Source: Chloroflexi bacterium TSY
GTDB taxonomy: Bacteria; Chloroflexota; Anaerolineae; Caldilineales; Caldilineaceae
DNA length: 64,000 nt
NCBI GenBank assembly: GCA_019217005.1
Contig: JAHBNG010000064.1
Location: 1-64,000 of the forward strand
Direction: 5' to 3'
Both the position numbers and the translations under genes were made by a program. The notes below the pieces were generated by a model that was given only the letters and a program-made list of their open reading frames with translations, made no database searches and was not told where the DNA came from. Below, piece after piece: positions 46,243 through 55,920 of this stretch (position 1 is its first letter; each line of letters opens with the position of its first letter).

Positions 46243-46270
46243 TGAACTTCCCGCAATTGCGGGAAGTTCA
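46243..46270 (-). terminator. Rho-independent terminator after the SBP gene
   Basis: A perfect 28-base palindrome with 12-base arms (TGAACTTCCCGC) lies 12 bases beyond the minus-strand SBP stop. On the minus strand it is followed by TTTATTTTAG. On the plus strand TTTTGTTT follows, so it may also end transcription in the other direction. Confidence 0.75.
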
Positions 46271-46281
46271 TTTTGTTTCAA

Positions 46282-48607
46282 TTATTCATCAACATAGTAG
46301 GTCTCGGGATGCGCAGGCCAACTCCAGATATTCGAGTAGCCCCACATCCCTTGCTCCGGCACATTCTTGATCCGGTTGGAGACGATCACAGGGTGGGGCA
46401 GCATGGCAATCGTGCCGATGGTCCAGAGGTTCTCCGCTTGGAGCCTGAGGATTTCTTTGCCAATTCGGATGACCTCCTCCTCACTCGTTGCTGTCCTGAA
46501 CTCTTCACTTAAGGCAATCAGGTCTTTGATCTCTTGCGGGGGTTCTTCCGCAAAACGGTTCTCGGGGTTGGCATACCAGAGGTTCCAGCCTGCGCTCCAA
46601 GTCGTGGGCCAACCGGCGCCGGCTTTCACCATGAACTGTTGCGCGATGGGACCATCCGAGAAGTCAGCCACGCTAAAGCCATGATTCAAGCCAAACTGAA
46701 GCTCGTTGTTCTTGTTGACGTTGCCCAAAAAGGCCCAGTCGCCAGTCTTCAACGTCATATCGAAGCCCAATTCCAACCAGTAGTCTCTCACGAGCTCAGC
46801 GATAGCCATCTTGGGCTGCTCGGCGTCTACAAACAACGTCTCCCAGGTAATCTTTTCCCCATTATCACCCCGAACCCGAAATTCACGATTTTCGTCCCAC
46901 TCCAGACCGATCTCATCGAGCAGCGCATTGGCGGCATCCAGATCAAATTGAGCGTAGGAATCCGCAAACTCCTGTTCATAGAACTTGGAGTTGGGCAGCA
47001 CCGTGTTCTGGCTGGGGACAGCCAGCCCAAAGGCGATCACTTCGTTGATCTCATCCCGGTTGATCGCTAAAGAGAGTGCTCGGCGGAAGCGGACATCTCG
47101 GAAGAGATCGCGTAGCCAATCATCGCCCACCATCGTTTGGTTCGGAGCCAGATAGGCCGCGGCAGAGAAAGGCGTTGGCCAGAGCATCACACTATAATCG
47201 CCCGCCTCTTCACCATCTTTCAGAGTCTCAGTAGATCCAAATTTGGCGTTTTTGGCTATTTTCAGTCGAGATTGCAGGGATTTTGGAGTCATTTATTCAG
47301 ATTTCGGTTACAGAAAACAACCTATTTCATATCTGAAAATCGCCCAAATCTAACGCAAAAACTAGATATCGACCGGCAAATTTGTATTTATGTCAACTGT
47401 TTAGCCAGAATTCTCTCTCAAAACCTGAAATTTGGATCTACTGAGTCTGAAAGTCACGGATGTCGGTATAGAAGCCGGCCGAATCTAGATCACCTGAAAG
47501 CACCTGACCATTGATCATCTCGTAGGAGTTGAAGAACGAAACAACTACTTTGTCGATGTAGGGCAGTTGGTTTCCGGCCACATCGACCTTCCAATAGTAG
47601 GGGTTCTTCTCAAAGATGACAGTTGTATCGGTGAAGTCAGTCATCATAAAGGGCATCAATGTCGGCAACGTCTCGCCATTCCAGTTTCTCTGTAGCTGAC
47701 TGGCCCAACCAAAATTTCCGCCAATATTGCCTTTGAAGAGGGCGACCCAATCCTCAACCTCTTGTTCGTCGATCAAAGCCTGCAACGCATCCGGGTCGGC
47801 ATAATCCTTGTGGAATTTCTTCCCGTAGTGCTCAGGATAGGATGTAAAAGCAGAAGAGAAGTTGATCTCATAAAAAGCGGTCAGAAAATAGGGGTAAGAG
47901 GATCCAAAGTCAACCTCATACGTATACGCATCAATCGCAGTAAAGTTTGGTGCATCCCCACCCCGGGTCCATCTCCTATCGAGGGCGACAGTTAACTCTT
48001 CGTTCATAAAGACATCTTTGATCGCAAAATCGATGTCTTCGGTATTGAATTCTTCCCCATCGGACCATTTCATCCCTTGGCGAAGATGAAAGGTATAGAC
48101 CGAAAAATCATCGTTGGCGGTAATATCCTTAAAGACATTGGGAATCACGGTTACGAAGTCTGAGTCGATACGCTGGGGAGCCTCATATCCTAAGAAAAAC
48201 TGGGCATCGGCCATGTGGCTACGGCTATCACGACCTGCAATGACCGTTCCGCCATATTTGCCGATGTCTCGGTAAGGAGCCACTACTTGGGGGTTCTCAG
48301 GCAGTCTCTCTTGCACAGGAGGAAGCTCTCCCGCCTCCACCATTGCGGCGAATTTAGGATCCTCACTGAATTCAGTGATGGTGTAGCCAGCATCGGCTGC
48401 CGCCTGGAGCGTGTTGAATGTACGAATATCGTTCCACGCAAAGTTGAATTCACCAGAACTTTCGGCTTGCTGAACATCAGCTTCTGCTGCACCACTCGAT
48501 TCAGCTTCAACCGGTGCCGGTGCCTCTGCCGGTGCTGATGTCCCACATGCACTCAGAATTAATCCAAGCAGCAACAGAAGAGATAGATATTTCGACAGCT
48601 TCATCAT
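46282..48607 (-). pseudogene. Oligopeptide ABC solute-binding lipoprotein, split by a 215-bp MITE
   Basis: The N-terminal part starts at 48607 with AAAGGAG upstream and a lipoprotein signal LLLLLGLILSACGTS. The middle and C-terminal parts are family 5 binding protein. Segments such as LRQGMKWSDGEEFNTEDIDF match this family. The element at 47229-47443 interrupts it, and excision with one AGTCT duplication gives 701 residues, unusually long for the family. The C-terminus is complete and is followed by a terminator. It may once have been the SBP of the 27-33 kb Opp operon on the same strand. Confidence 0.9.
47229..47443 (-). mobile_element. 215-bp MITE family 2, copy C
   Basis: The ends are CAGTAGATCCAAATTT and its inverse, with duplication AGTCT at 47224-47228 and 47444-47448. 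It lies in the same orientation relative to the interrupted gene as copies A and D. Confidence 0.93.
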
Positions 48608-49565
48608 CAGGTTCTCCTTTCATTGAGAGGAATTTATAGGGAGGAAATGGATCAAACAAGATAATAAGCCAAAGAGAGAAAATGAGCTGTTGGCAGCGCA
48701 ACACAGGTACAATTCCCCAAGTATTTCCGAGCTGAAAAGTATCGCAGCAATCTTCGGACGCAGGCGACGTTAGGGGAGATTCGCAACTTATAGACATCCA
48801 AACTGGGGTAATTGCTTACGTATTATATGGTAAGAATTACTCTACAGCAAAAGGGGTGCTTTTGCGACAGAAACTTGCTTTGAGTGCACGACAAGAACCG
48901 ATTCGAAAAGTGGTTGTGTGAAATACCAGCGTGTCAATTCACCATAGCCTTTTTCGGCTTGCACAGCAGCCGTCTGTTGGATGAAAGCGTCCACCTCCTT
49001 CTCGCCCATCCGCTGTTGTCGATAGCGAACTGAAACGAGCTAGGCGTCCAAAGCGGCGTTGCCCTCTTGTTTGTTATAGAGCTTGTATTTCCCGATTACG
49101 TCGATTTCATGCGGGAAGCCTTCTTTGATCACGCCTTCCCGTCGTTCGATGGTTTCCATGCGTGGCAGCGTTGCTGGTTGTGCATGTCCAAAATAGGCAG
49201 CACCATCGACCGTACGGTTGTCGAAGTTGTTCAGAACGCCTGTCACAATGATTTCCGTGAAGTGACCCGTCTGGCGGTTGATTTGGCCCTGTTTGCAGGG
49301 TGTATTTCACGTTCGATGCTTTTCCGTTGCAACCAACCAATCTTGCCGCATGGATCGAATCTCTCCCCCAAAGTAAAATGCACGCTGAATCTATAGCGAC
49401 TGCAAGGCGATTCTATCCAAATTCAACCGCACAGATCCGTGCCTGCTTTCTTTTCTGCATCCTGACTATAGGGTATAATGGGTTTGTTTCAGATACTGAG
49501 CGACTCCTCATCATTCTGTGATTCCGCTCAATTTACACCCATTAGAACCAAAAGGAAAAATTACT
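48608..49565. other. 958-base gap: SBP upstream region plus gene debris
   Basis: The first 200 bases hold no clear feature beyond the upstream region of the minus-strand SBP. A fragment of a MITE-like end, GATTCGAAAAGTGGTTGT, is near 48895-48923 (as at 2990 and 55560). Debris of a nuclease/ATPase-like gene follows, listed separately. A TATAAT at 49475-49480 may serve the next gene. Confidence 0.5.
48880..49300 (-). pseudogene. Debris of a gene with a PD-(D/E)XK-like C-terminus
   Basis: On the minus strand one frame reads MTGVLNNFDNRTVDGAAYF, then GFPHEIDVIGKYKLYNKQEG, a stop, and LVSVRYRQQRMGEKEVDAFI, GYGELTRWYF. The EIDVIG, VRYRQQRMG and WYF order resembles the C-terminal nuclease-like part of a class of AAA ATPases with PD-(D/E)XK domains. 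There is one in-frame stop near 49040, and the end is cut by a repeat fragment. The assignment is tentative. Confidence 0.4.
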
Positions 49566-51456
49566 ATGCAGCAACGGACGATTTTTGCACTTCTGTTGAT
49601 CTTGTGCCTGGGCGTTTCCGCCTGTGCTGCACCCACGGCTGTACCTCAAGAAGCGGCTGGCCCCAAAGTGCTGGTCGTGGCCTCATCTCAAGAGCCGGAG
49701 AATCTCTTCATCATGTGGGGGTCCACCAGAACTGGCTCTGACGCCATGTCCTTTATGTGGCGCAGACCCATTGCCTTTAATGGGGACAACGAACCCTATG
49801 CGGCCCTGCTCGAATCACTGCCTAGCCAAGCTGACGGCACCTGGGTTGTTGATGAAGAGGCGGCGACGATGGAGGTGACCTATAAGTTCAAAGAGGGCCT
49901 GAAGTGGTCCGATGGCGAAGAGATCACGGCGGACGATCTGGCCTTTGCCTTTGAGATTCTTTCGGACCCAGACTCAGTAGATCCAAATTTCAGGTTTTGA
50001 GAGAGAATTCTGGCTAAACAGTTGACATAAATACAAATTTGCCGGTCGATATCTAGTTTTTGCGTTAGATTTGGGCGATTTTCAGATATGAAATAGGTTG
50101 TTTTCTGTAACCGAAATCTGAATAAATGACTCCAAAATCCCTGCAATCTCGACTGAAAATCGCCAAAAACGCCAAATTTGGATCTACTGAGACTATATCT
50201 ACCACTCCGAGAGCTTCCCGGTGGAGAGCGTTGAGGTGGTCGATGACTACACGGCCATTCTCCACTACAACCAGATCAACCTCTTCCCCGACCAAGAGGT
50301 GCGCACCCACGTCATTCCCGAACACGTCTATCGTCCCCTCTGGGAAGAAGCCAAAGCCGCGGGCGGCAACGTCTGGGAGACCTTTGGCAACATGGAAGAA
50401 GTTTCCATTAATCCCGTGGTCAACGGCCCCTTCATGGTCAAGGAATGGGTGCCTGGCAGCCATATCCACATGGTGCGCAACGATAATTTCAATGTTGGAC
50501 CGCAGCCTACCATTGAAGAGGTGATGTATCGCATCATCCCCGACCTAAACAGCCTGGCCGTCAACGTCGCCAGCGGACAGGTCCACCTGACCGACGGTTG
50601 GCTCTCGCTGGAGCAGGCCGCGGCCATGAATGATGCTCCCGATGTGGACCCGGTCTTTGTCCCTGCCCTCTGGCTGGAACACGCAACCATTCAAGTCAAT
50701 CGCCCGCCGCTGGACGACAAGCGCGTGCGCCAGGCCATTCTGACCGCGATCGACCGCGAGGCAATCAACGATGCCCTCTTTAAGGGATAGCAGCCACCCG
50801 CCCACTCGTGGATCAATTCTGCGCATCCCGCGTATAATCCCGATGTGGCCCAGTATAACTATGATCCCGATCAGGCACTTGCCCTGTTGGCAGACGCAGG
50901 ATACACGCCCAGTGGCGACGGTCCATTGGCGGACGCCGACGGGAACCTGCTGGAGATTCCCATCACGACCATCGCTGGCGACCGCACCCGTGAACAGGTT
51001 GCGGCATTGGTGCAGGCCCAATGGCAGGAGATCGGCATCACCACCGAAGTCAATCCGGTGTCGGCTCGCCTGCTCTTCTCGGAGGTTCTATACGGTCACG
51101 ATACCTTTGAGGGCATTGCCATCTGGCGGTGGGTCTTCAATGCCAAGGTGGAACCGCGGGGCTTCTGGTATCCGGGCGAAGGGGCAGCCACGCTGGATCA
51201 ACTCCATGCCGAGGGCAACTCGTGGGCCGAGAATGAACGCAACAAAGAGCTAATCGACCTGATCGACGCCGAACTGGATCAGGAGAGACGGTACGAACTC
51301 CTGCGCGAACAGCAGGCCATCTGGGCCGAGGAACTGCCCGTCCTACCCATCTACTGGCACGTGCGCGTGGCAACGGTCAACACGGCCCTGCAAGGCTATC
51401 AGCCCGCGGACCAAGCCATGGTTGGCTGGAACGTGGAGGAGTGGGACTTGCAATAG
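49566..51456 (+). pseudogene. Oligopeptide ABC solute-binding lipoprotein, split by a 215-bp MITE and a stop codon
   Basis: The gene starts at 49566 with AAGGA upstream and a lipoprotein signal LLLILCLGVSACAAPT. FKEGLKWSDGEEITADDLAF and later VRQAILTAIDREAINDALF are family 5 features. The element at 49975-50189 interrupts it, and removal with one AGACT duplication restores the frame. A TAG at 50788-50790 still interrupts the restored frame. The full frame would be 556 residues. DppB and DppC genes follow. Confidence 0.9.
49975..50189 (+). mobile_element. 215-bp MITE family 2, copy D
   Basis: By eye this copy has the same sequence as copy A over its full length. The duplication AGACT is at 49970-49974 and 50190-50194. 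Confidence 0.93.
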
Positions 51457-51457
51457 T

Positions 51458-51539
51458 GAACGTAGAGCGCAGAACGTGGAACGTAGGGTGGAAGAAAACT
51501 GTTCTACGTTCCACGTTCTGCGCTCTACGCTCTACGTTC
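51458..51539. repeat. Long near-perfect inverted repeat between SBP and DppB genes
   Basis: GAACGTAGAGCGCAGAACGT, GGAACGTAG on the left pairs with CTACGTTCCACGTTCTGCGC, TCTACG...GTTC on the right, with a small duplication of CTCTACG. It ends only 4 bases before the DppB ATG and would fold tightly in mRNA. Confidence 0.7.
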
Positions 51540-51543
51540 TACT

Positions 51544-52500
51544 ATGAATCGCTACATCCTGCGCCGCCTCCTCCAACTGATCCCAACGGTGCTGATCATC
51601 ACTATAGCAGTCTTTTGGATGCTCAAGCTGGCACCAGGTGACCCACTGGATCTGCTCTTGGCGGGCAATCCAGATATGTCGCCGGAGCAGGTCGCGCATA
51701 TGAAAAAGCTCTATGGCTTTGACCGACCCATCTATGAACAGTATGGGCGTTGGCTGCTGCAGATCGCACAGGGCAACCTGGGATTTTCGCGCATCTACCA
51801 TCGACCCATTACGTCCATTCTGCCGGACCGACTTTGGAACACGCTCCTGCTGACTGGCTCCAGCCTGATCCTCAGTCTGCTGGTGGCGATTCCCGTGGGC
51901 ATCTATACGGCACTCAGGCAATACTCTATTCTAGATTACCTTTTCTCTTTTCTGGCTTTTTTTGGGATTGCCATGCCCATCTTCTGGTTTGCCCTGATTC
52001 TGATTCTGATCTTTTCGCTGCGATTGGGGTGGCTGCCGCCGGGCGGTCATTATTCGCTGGAACATGAGGTGGGCTTCCTGACCGTCATCCGCTATATGAT
52101 CATGCCGGTGATCGTACTCAGCCTTTTCAGCATGGCAAGCTGGATGCGCTACATGCGCTCGGGCATGTTGGAGGTGATCAATGAGGACTATGTGCGTACG
52201 GCGCGGGCCAAAGGGCTGGCCGAAAAGTGGGTAGCCGCGCGCCACGCGCTTAAAAATGCACTGATCCCGATGGTGACGCTGATTGCTCTGAGCATCCCCG
52301 GTCTAATCAGCGGTGCAGTGCTGACCGAGACCATCTTCTCGTGGCCCGGTATGGGGCGGCTGATCTACGACTCGCTCATCAACAATGACTTCAACATGGC
52401 CATGGCCGTCTTTCTGATCTTTGCACTGCTGGTGGCGCTCTTTAATTTAATCGCCGACCTGCTCTACGCGGTCATCGATCCCAGGGTGGTCTACGAGTGA
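51544..52500 (+). CDS. Oligopeptide/dipeptide ABC permease (DppB type), third cluster
   Basis: The 318-residue protein has MNRYILRRLLQLIPTVLIIT, KLAPGDPLDLLL, the EAA-like loop DYVRTARAKGLAEKWVAARH and the C-terminal IADLLYAVIDPRVVYE. It overlaps the DppC GTG start by four bases, so the two are translationally coupled. The stem directly before its ATG may limit initiation. The SBP upstream is broken. Confidence 0.9.
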   Translation: MNRYILRRLLQLIPTVLIITIAVFWMLKLAPGDPLDLLLAGNPDMSPEQVAHMKKLYGFDRPIYEQYGRWLLQIAQGNLGFSRIYHRPITSILPDRLWNTLLLTGSSLILSLLVAIPVGIYTALRQYSILDYLFSFLAFFGIAMPIFWFALILILIFSLRLGWLPPGGHYSLEHEVGFLTVIRYMIMPVIVLSLFSMASWMRYMRSGMLEVINEDYVRTARAKGLAEKWVAARHALKNALIPMVTLIALSIPGLISGAVLTETIFSWPGMGRLIYDSLINNDFNMAMAVFLIFALLVALFNLIADLLYAVIDPRVVYE

Positions 52501-53405
52501 GCGTGCAGACAATCCCGCCGTCGCCTGTCTCATTGGACGTTGCGGATCAGCGCACCCATCGCACTTATTGGCAGGATGTCTGGCTGCGGCTGCGACGTCA
52601 CCGCATTGCGCTGGTTGCCCTCGCTGTCTTTGGGCTGATTATCCTATTCTCGTTGGTCGGTCCTCTTACTTCATCCGAATCCTTCTCCAAGACCAACCTA
52701 CGCGACCGCTTGCTCGCCCCCTCCGCCGAGCACATCTTTGGCACAGACGAATTGGGGCGCGATATTGCGCTGCGCGTGATGATTGGTGGACAGGTCTCGC
52801 TGCTCGTCGGCTTTGCCGTTGCATTGATCAGTGTGCTCATCGGTGTTACAGCGGGGGCCATCTCGGGCTACTCTGGCGGCTTCATCGACAGCCTGCTCAT
52901 GCGTTTTGCCGATATTATGCTGTCCATCCCCAGCTTGCCGTTGTTGCTGATCCTGTCCCGCTATGGCGGCGGCTCCGTGTTGAGCATCGTTCTCATCCTA
53001 TCCGCCTTTAACTGGATGGGGCTGGCGCGCCTGGTCCGCGGCACCATCCTCTCGATTAAGCAGCGCGAATATGTGGAAGCCGCCCGCATGACTGGCGCAC
53101 GCACTGGTCGCATTGTTCTACGTCATGTGCTGCCCGGTACGCTGGCTCCCGTCATCGTCAATGCCACGTTGACCCTCGGTTTCGCCATTATCGCCGAGTC
53201 AAGTTTGAGCTATTTGGGATTGGGTGTACAGCCACCGACGCCGACGTGGGGGCAGATGCTGATTGGCGCGCAACAGTATATGGAGTCGGCACCCTGGCTG
53301 GCGTTGATCCCGGGGCTGTTTCTGTTTGTGACGCTGTTATGTATTAACTTTTTGGGGGATGGGCTGCGTGATGCGTTGGATCCGAGGATGACGATACAGC
53401 AGTAA
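52497..53405 (+). CDS. Oligopeptide/dipeptide ABC permease (DppC type), third cluster
   Basis: This 302-residue protein starts with GTG. FGTDELGRDIALRVM, the EAA loop EYVEAARMTGARTGRIVLRH, SSLSYLGLGVQPPTPTWG and NFLGDGLRDALDPR are all present, as in DppC. No ATPase genes follow; the next genes are on the other strand. The protein looks intact, so this cluster has lost only its binding protein. Confidence 0.9.
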   Translation: MSVQTIPPSPVSLDVADQRTHRTYWQDVWLRLRRHRIALVALAVFGLIILFSLVGPLTSSESFSKTNLRDRLLAPSAEHIFGTDELGRDIALRVMIGGQVSLLVGFAVALISVLIGVTAGAISGYSGGFIDSLLMRFADIMLSIPSLPLLLILSRYGGGSVLSIVLILSAFNWMGLARLVRGTILSIKQREYVEAARMTGARTGRIVLRHVLPGTLAPVIVNATLTLGFAIIAESSLSYLGLGVQPPTPTWGQMLIGAQQYMESAPWLALIPGLFLFVTLLCINFLGDGLRDALDPRMTIQQ

Positions 53406-53428
53406 GCAGCGGTCACTCGCTACATACT

Positions 53429-54385
53429 TTACCCCTTTACCGCCCCCAGCGTTAGCCCGCGAATAAAATAACGTTGGAAGAAAATGAAAATCAACAGGGT
53501 GGGCAATGAGCCAATGAGAGAAGCAGCAGCCTGTCCACCCCAGTCAACGCTATATTGACCAGTCAAATTGACAATACCAACCATGATCGTGCGACTGCTC
53601 GCCTGCTGTGTCAGGATAAACGGCCACAAAAAATCATTCCAAATCCACGTAAACTGAAGGGTCGCCAAGACGGCAAGCGCGGGCAGAGTGAGTGGCAGCA
53701 TAATGCGCCAGAAAATATGATATTCGTTGGCACCATCGAGCAAGGCTGCTTCACGCAGTGCATTGGGCACGGTCTGGAAGAAATTACGCATGACGAGCGT
53801 ACAGATGGGAATCCCGAAAGCGCTGTGAACAATGATGACTGACCAGAGCGTATCGTACAGATGAATATCATTCATTAAGCGGAAGATCGGAATGAGCGCA
53901 ATTTGAGGTGGCAGAAACATGCCCGCTACGATGAAGATAAAGAGCGCCATGTCCCCACGAAACGAATACTTGCCCAATGCATAACCCGCCAGTGTACCCA
54001 ATGCAATCGAAAACGCAGATGCGGGAATGGTCAGCAGGACTGAGTTGCGTAGATAGAGACCCAGATTGCCGATTTCGGGATTCATGACCGACAGGAAGTT
54101 CTCTAGACTTGGTTGTGGGGGCAGAGTCCAGTAGCCACCCTGAGCCACATCAGATATCGACTTAAAGGATGTTACAACAACACCATAGATGGGCACCATA
54201 AAGAGAATGGCCAGGATTGTGAGAATCAGATAGAGCAGGCTACGCTTTATCACTTGCGTCCACTTAGTTGGTTTGGCTGCTGGGTTTGGTTGCGTCTTTG
54301 GGGTCACGGCACTAAGATCTTCATATAGCGAAATCTGTTCAAATGAGTCAAGTTTTGTTGATAGTGGATAGTCACGCACCATCAA
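53429..54385 (-). CDS. Sugar ABC transporter permease (MalG type), third system
   Basis: The 318-residue protein has LILTILAILFMVPIYGVVVT, an EAA loop REAALLDGANEYHIFWRIML and the terminal RGLTLGAVKG. The first residues (MMVRDYPLSTKLDS) are encoded inside an inverted repeat (54358-54399), so the true start may differ, but no other convincing Met precedes the first membrane segment. It lies downstream of the MalF-type gene in the same operon. Confidence 0.85.
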   Translation of the reverse strand: MMVRDYPLSTKLDSFEQISLYEDLSAVTPKTQPNPAAKPTKWTQVIKRSLLYLILTILAILFMVPIYGVVVTSFKSISDVAQGGYWTLPPQPSLENFLSVMNPEIGNLGLYLRNSVLLTIPASAFSIALGTLAGYALGKYSFRGDMALFIFIVAGMFLPPQIALIPIFRLMNDIHLYDTLWSVIIVHSAFGIPICTLVMRNFFQTVPNALREAALLDGANEYHIFWRIMLPLTLPALAVLATLQFTWIWNDFLWPFILTQQASSRTIMVGIVNLTGQYSVDWGGQAAASLIGSLPTLLIFIFFQRYFIRGLTLGAVKG

Positions 54386-54399
54386 CTATCCACCGTCAA
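54358..54399. repeat. Hairpin over the MalG-type start
   Basis: GTTGATAGTGGATAGT faces AACTATCCACCGTCAAC. The same GGATAGT/ACTATCC units form the hairpin at 55400-55436. In the mRNA it would lie over or beside the permease start and affect its translation. Confidence 0.55.
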
Positions 54400-54438
54400 C
54401 CAACCGTCTACAACTTGTCGGTTAGAGGCATAGCTTCG

Positions 54439-55323
54439 TTAGTCATAAATCTCATCCGCAGCAGCCGTCTGCCGAAAATAGAGGACAATCACAACCAGGG
54501 TCATGGTAAATAGAATCACCGCGATCGCGCTGCCGTACCCCATTTTGTACTTGCGGAATGATTCGCTGTACATAAAGACGGCCAGCGTGTCGGACTGGTT
54601 GAAGGGGCCGCCTTTGGTCGTGACCCAGATGATATCAAAGCTCTTGAGCGCGTTGATGGCCGTCAATGCCAGGACAACCACCGTGGCTGGGCGCAGCATG
54701 GGGATAATGACCTTGCGCAGCATTTGCCAGTAATTGGTCCCGTCTACCTGTGCTGCTTCAACCAACACAGTCGGCACCGAGGCCAACCCAGCCAGAAAGA
54801 TGACCATGTTCAACCCGGTCTGTTGCCACGCCCAAGCAACAAAGATCGCCAAGAGTGCACTCTCTGGTTTTGCGAGCCACGCCATCGACCACGCCTCTAA
54901 GCCAATCCTGTTTAACACAATATTGACAATGCCCTGCTGCGGTTCATAAATCCAGGTCCAGATGATGCCAACAATGACGGGTGAAAGACAAATGGGGAGA
55001 TAGAAGAAGGATTTATAGAGCGTGTTAACGCGGTAGGCTCCCTGCAAGGCCAGGGCGAAACTCAAGCCAGCGCAGGTGGGCACGATCATGGCCAGCGCTA
55101 GCCAAATTGCTGTGTTTCCAATCGCGTTTCGGAAGAGACGATCGCTCAACACCTTCTCAAAGTTCGCCAAACCGATGAAGTCATAATCCGCGCCAAAGCC
55201 AGACCAATCTGTAAAGGAATAGTAGAGCGAAGAGACGGTTGGTACGACCACAAAGGTCAGATAGACGGAAACTGGCAAAACGAGGAAGGTAGCTGGTACG
55301 ATCCAAGAATGACGTCTGAGCAT
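54439..55323 (-). CDS. Sugar ABC transporter permease (MalF type), third system
   Basis: The 294-residue protein has a first segment ATFLVLPVSVYLTFVVVPTV, the EAA loop VEAAQVDGTNYWQMLRKVII and the following SFDIIWVTTKGGPFNQSDTL. It forms a channel with the product of the next gene (53429-54385). The SBP gene is upstream at 55921-57249, separated by about 600 bases that are full of repeats, which may weaken operon coupling. Confidence 0.87.
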   Translation of the reverse strand: MLRRHSWIVPATFLVLPVSVYLTFVVVPTVSSLYYSFTDWSGFGADYDFIGLANFEKVLSDRLFRNAIGNTAIWLALAMIVPTCAGLSFALALQGAYRVNTLYKSFFYLPICLSPVIVGIIWTWIYEPQQGIVNIVLNRIGLEAWSMAWLAKPESALLAIFVAWAWQQTGLNMVIFLAGLASVPTVLVEAAQVDGTNYWQMLRKVIIPMLRPATVVVLALTAINALKSFDIIWVTTKGGPFNQSDTLAVFMYSESFRKYKMGYGSAIAVILFTMTLVVIVLYFRQTAAADEIYD

Positions 55324-55399
55324 AAGGGTGGTTGAAAACTCTGATAAAGGACAGATGGCGGCAACTGGCTAACGAAGCATTGCCTTAAACTGGCGCGTC

Positions 55400-55436
55400 G
55401 TGGATAGTGGATAGTTTTGTACCATCCACTATCCAC
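55400..55436. repeat. Hairpin with GTGGATAGTGGAT arms
   Basis: GTGGATAGTGGAT (55400-55412) pairs exactly with ATCCACTATCCAC (55424-55436) across 11 bases. It lies between the SBP and permease genes of the third sugar system, as comparable stems do in three other clusters. Confidence 0.7.
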
Positions 55437-55528
55437 AAAACTTGCTCGGTTTGTCAGGAAGTTCGGTCACCAAATAATCACTGCCAACTACTGGACTGTC
55501 ATGGAAATTATGAGAGATTAGAATTGAG

Positions 55529-55693
55529 CATTTGTCCCGTAGGGACGCCTGAGTTTAGAACCTATCCGAAAAGTGGTTGTGAGTCCAGCTAGCTTCTCGA
55601 GTAAGAATGCACCGTCACAGAACTTTTCGGATAAGCACTTAGACTCAAAAATGATAATTTCTTCTAAATCAATTGTCCCTACGGGACACAATG
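55529..55693. repeat. Palindrome with CCCGTAGGGAC arms carrying a nested element
   Basis: The left arm CATTTGTCCCGTAGGGAC and the right arm GTCCCTACGGGACACAATG are inverted copies. Inside at 55559-55638 is a short element with ACCTATCCGAAAAGT and ACTTTTCGGATAAGCA ends, the same family as 2831-3004 but without its middle. Confidence 0.7.
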
Positions 55694-55920
55694 ACCTAGG
55701 CATGAAGCTCACATACTCTCTCACATCTTGGATGACAGTGCTTCACTGTACCCCATGTTGTGAGAGAGTAGAGACGGCCAAATTGTAGGTCACATTTGCA
55801 ATGTGACAAGTATCGTAAACCAGTCGGATCCAAGCATCTTGACTGGCAACTTGGACAATTGTCCGATTTGAAATCGGAACTACAGCTAAATTCTCAGAAC
55901 ACTACGCACAGTTTGCAATC

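Larger units (their letters stand above)
55324..55920. other. 597-base gap filled with nested repeats
   Basis: Holds a hairpin (55400-55436), a palindrome (55529-55693) that contains a short MITE-like element (55559-55638), and a further stem with ACTCTCTCACAT and ATGTTGTGAGAGAGT arms near 55709-55770. No gene is visible. Confidence 0.6.
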
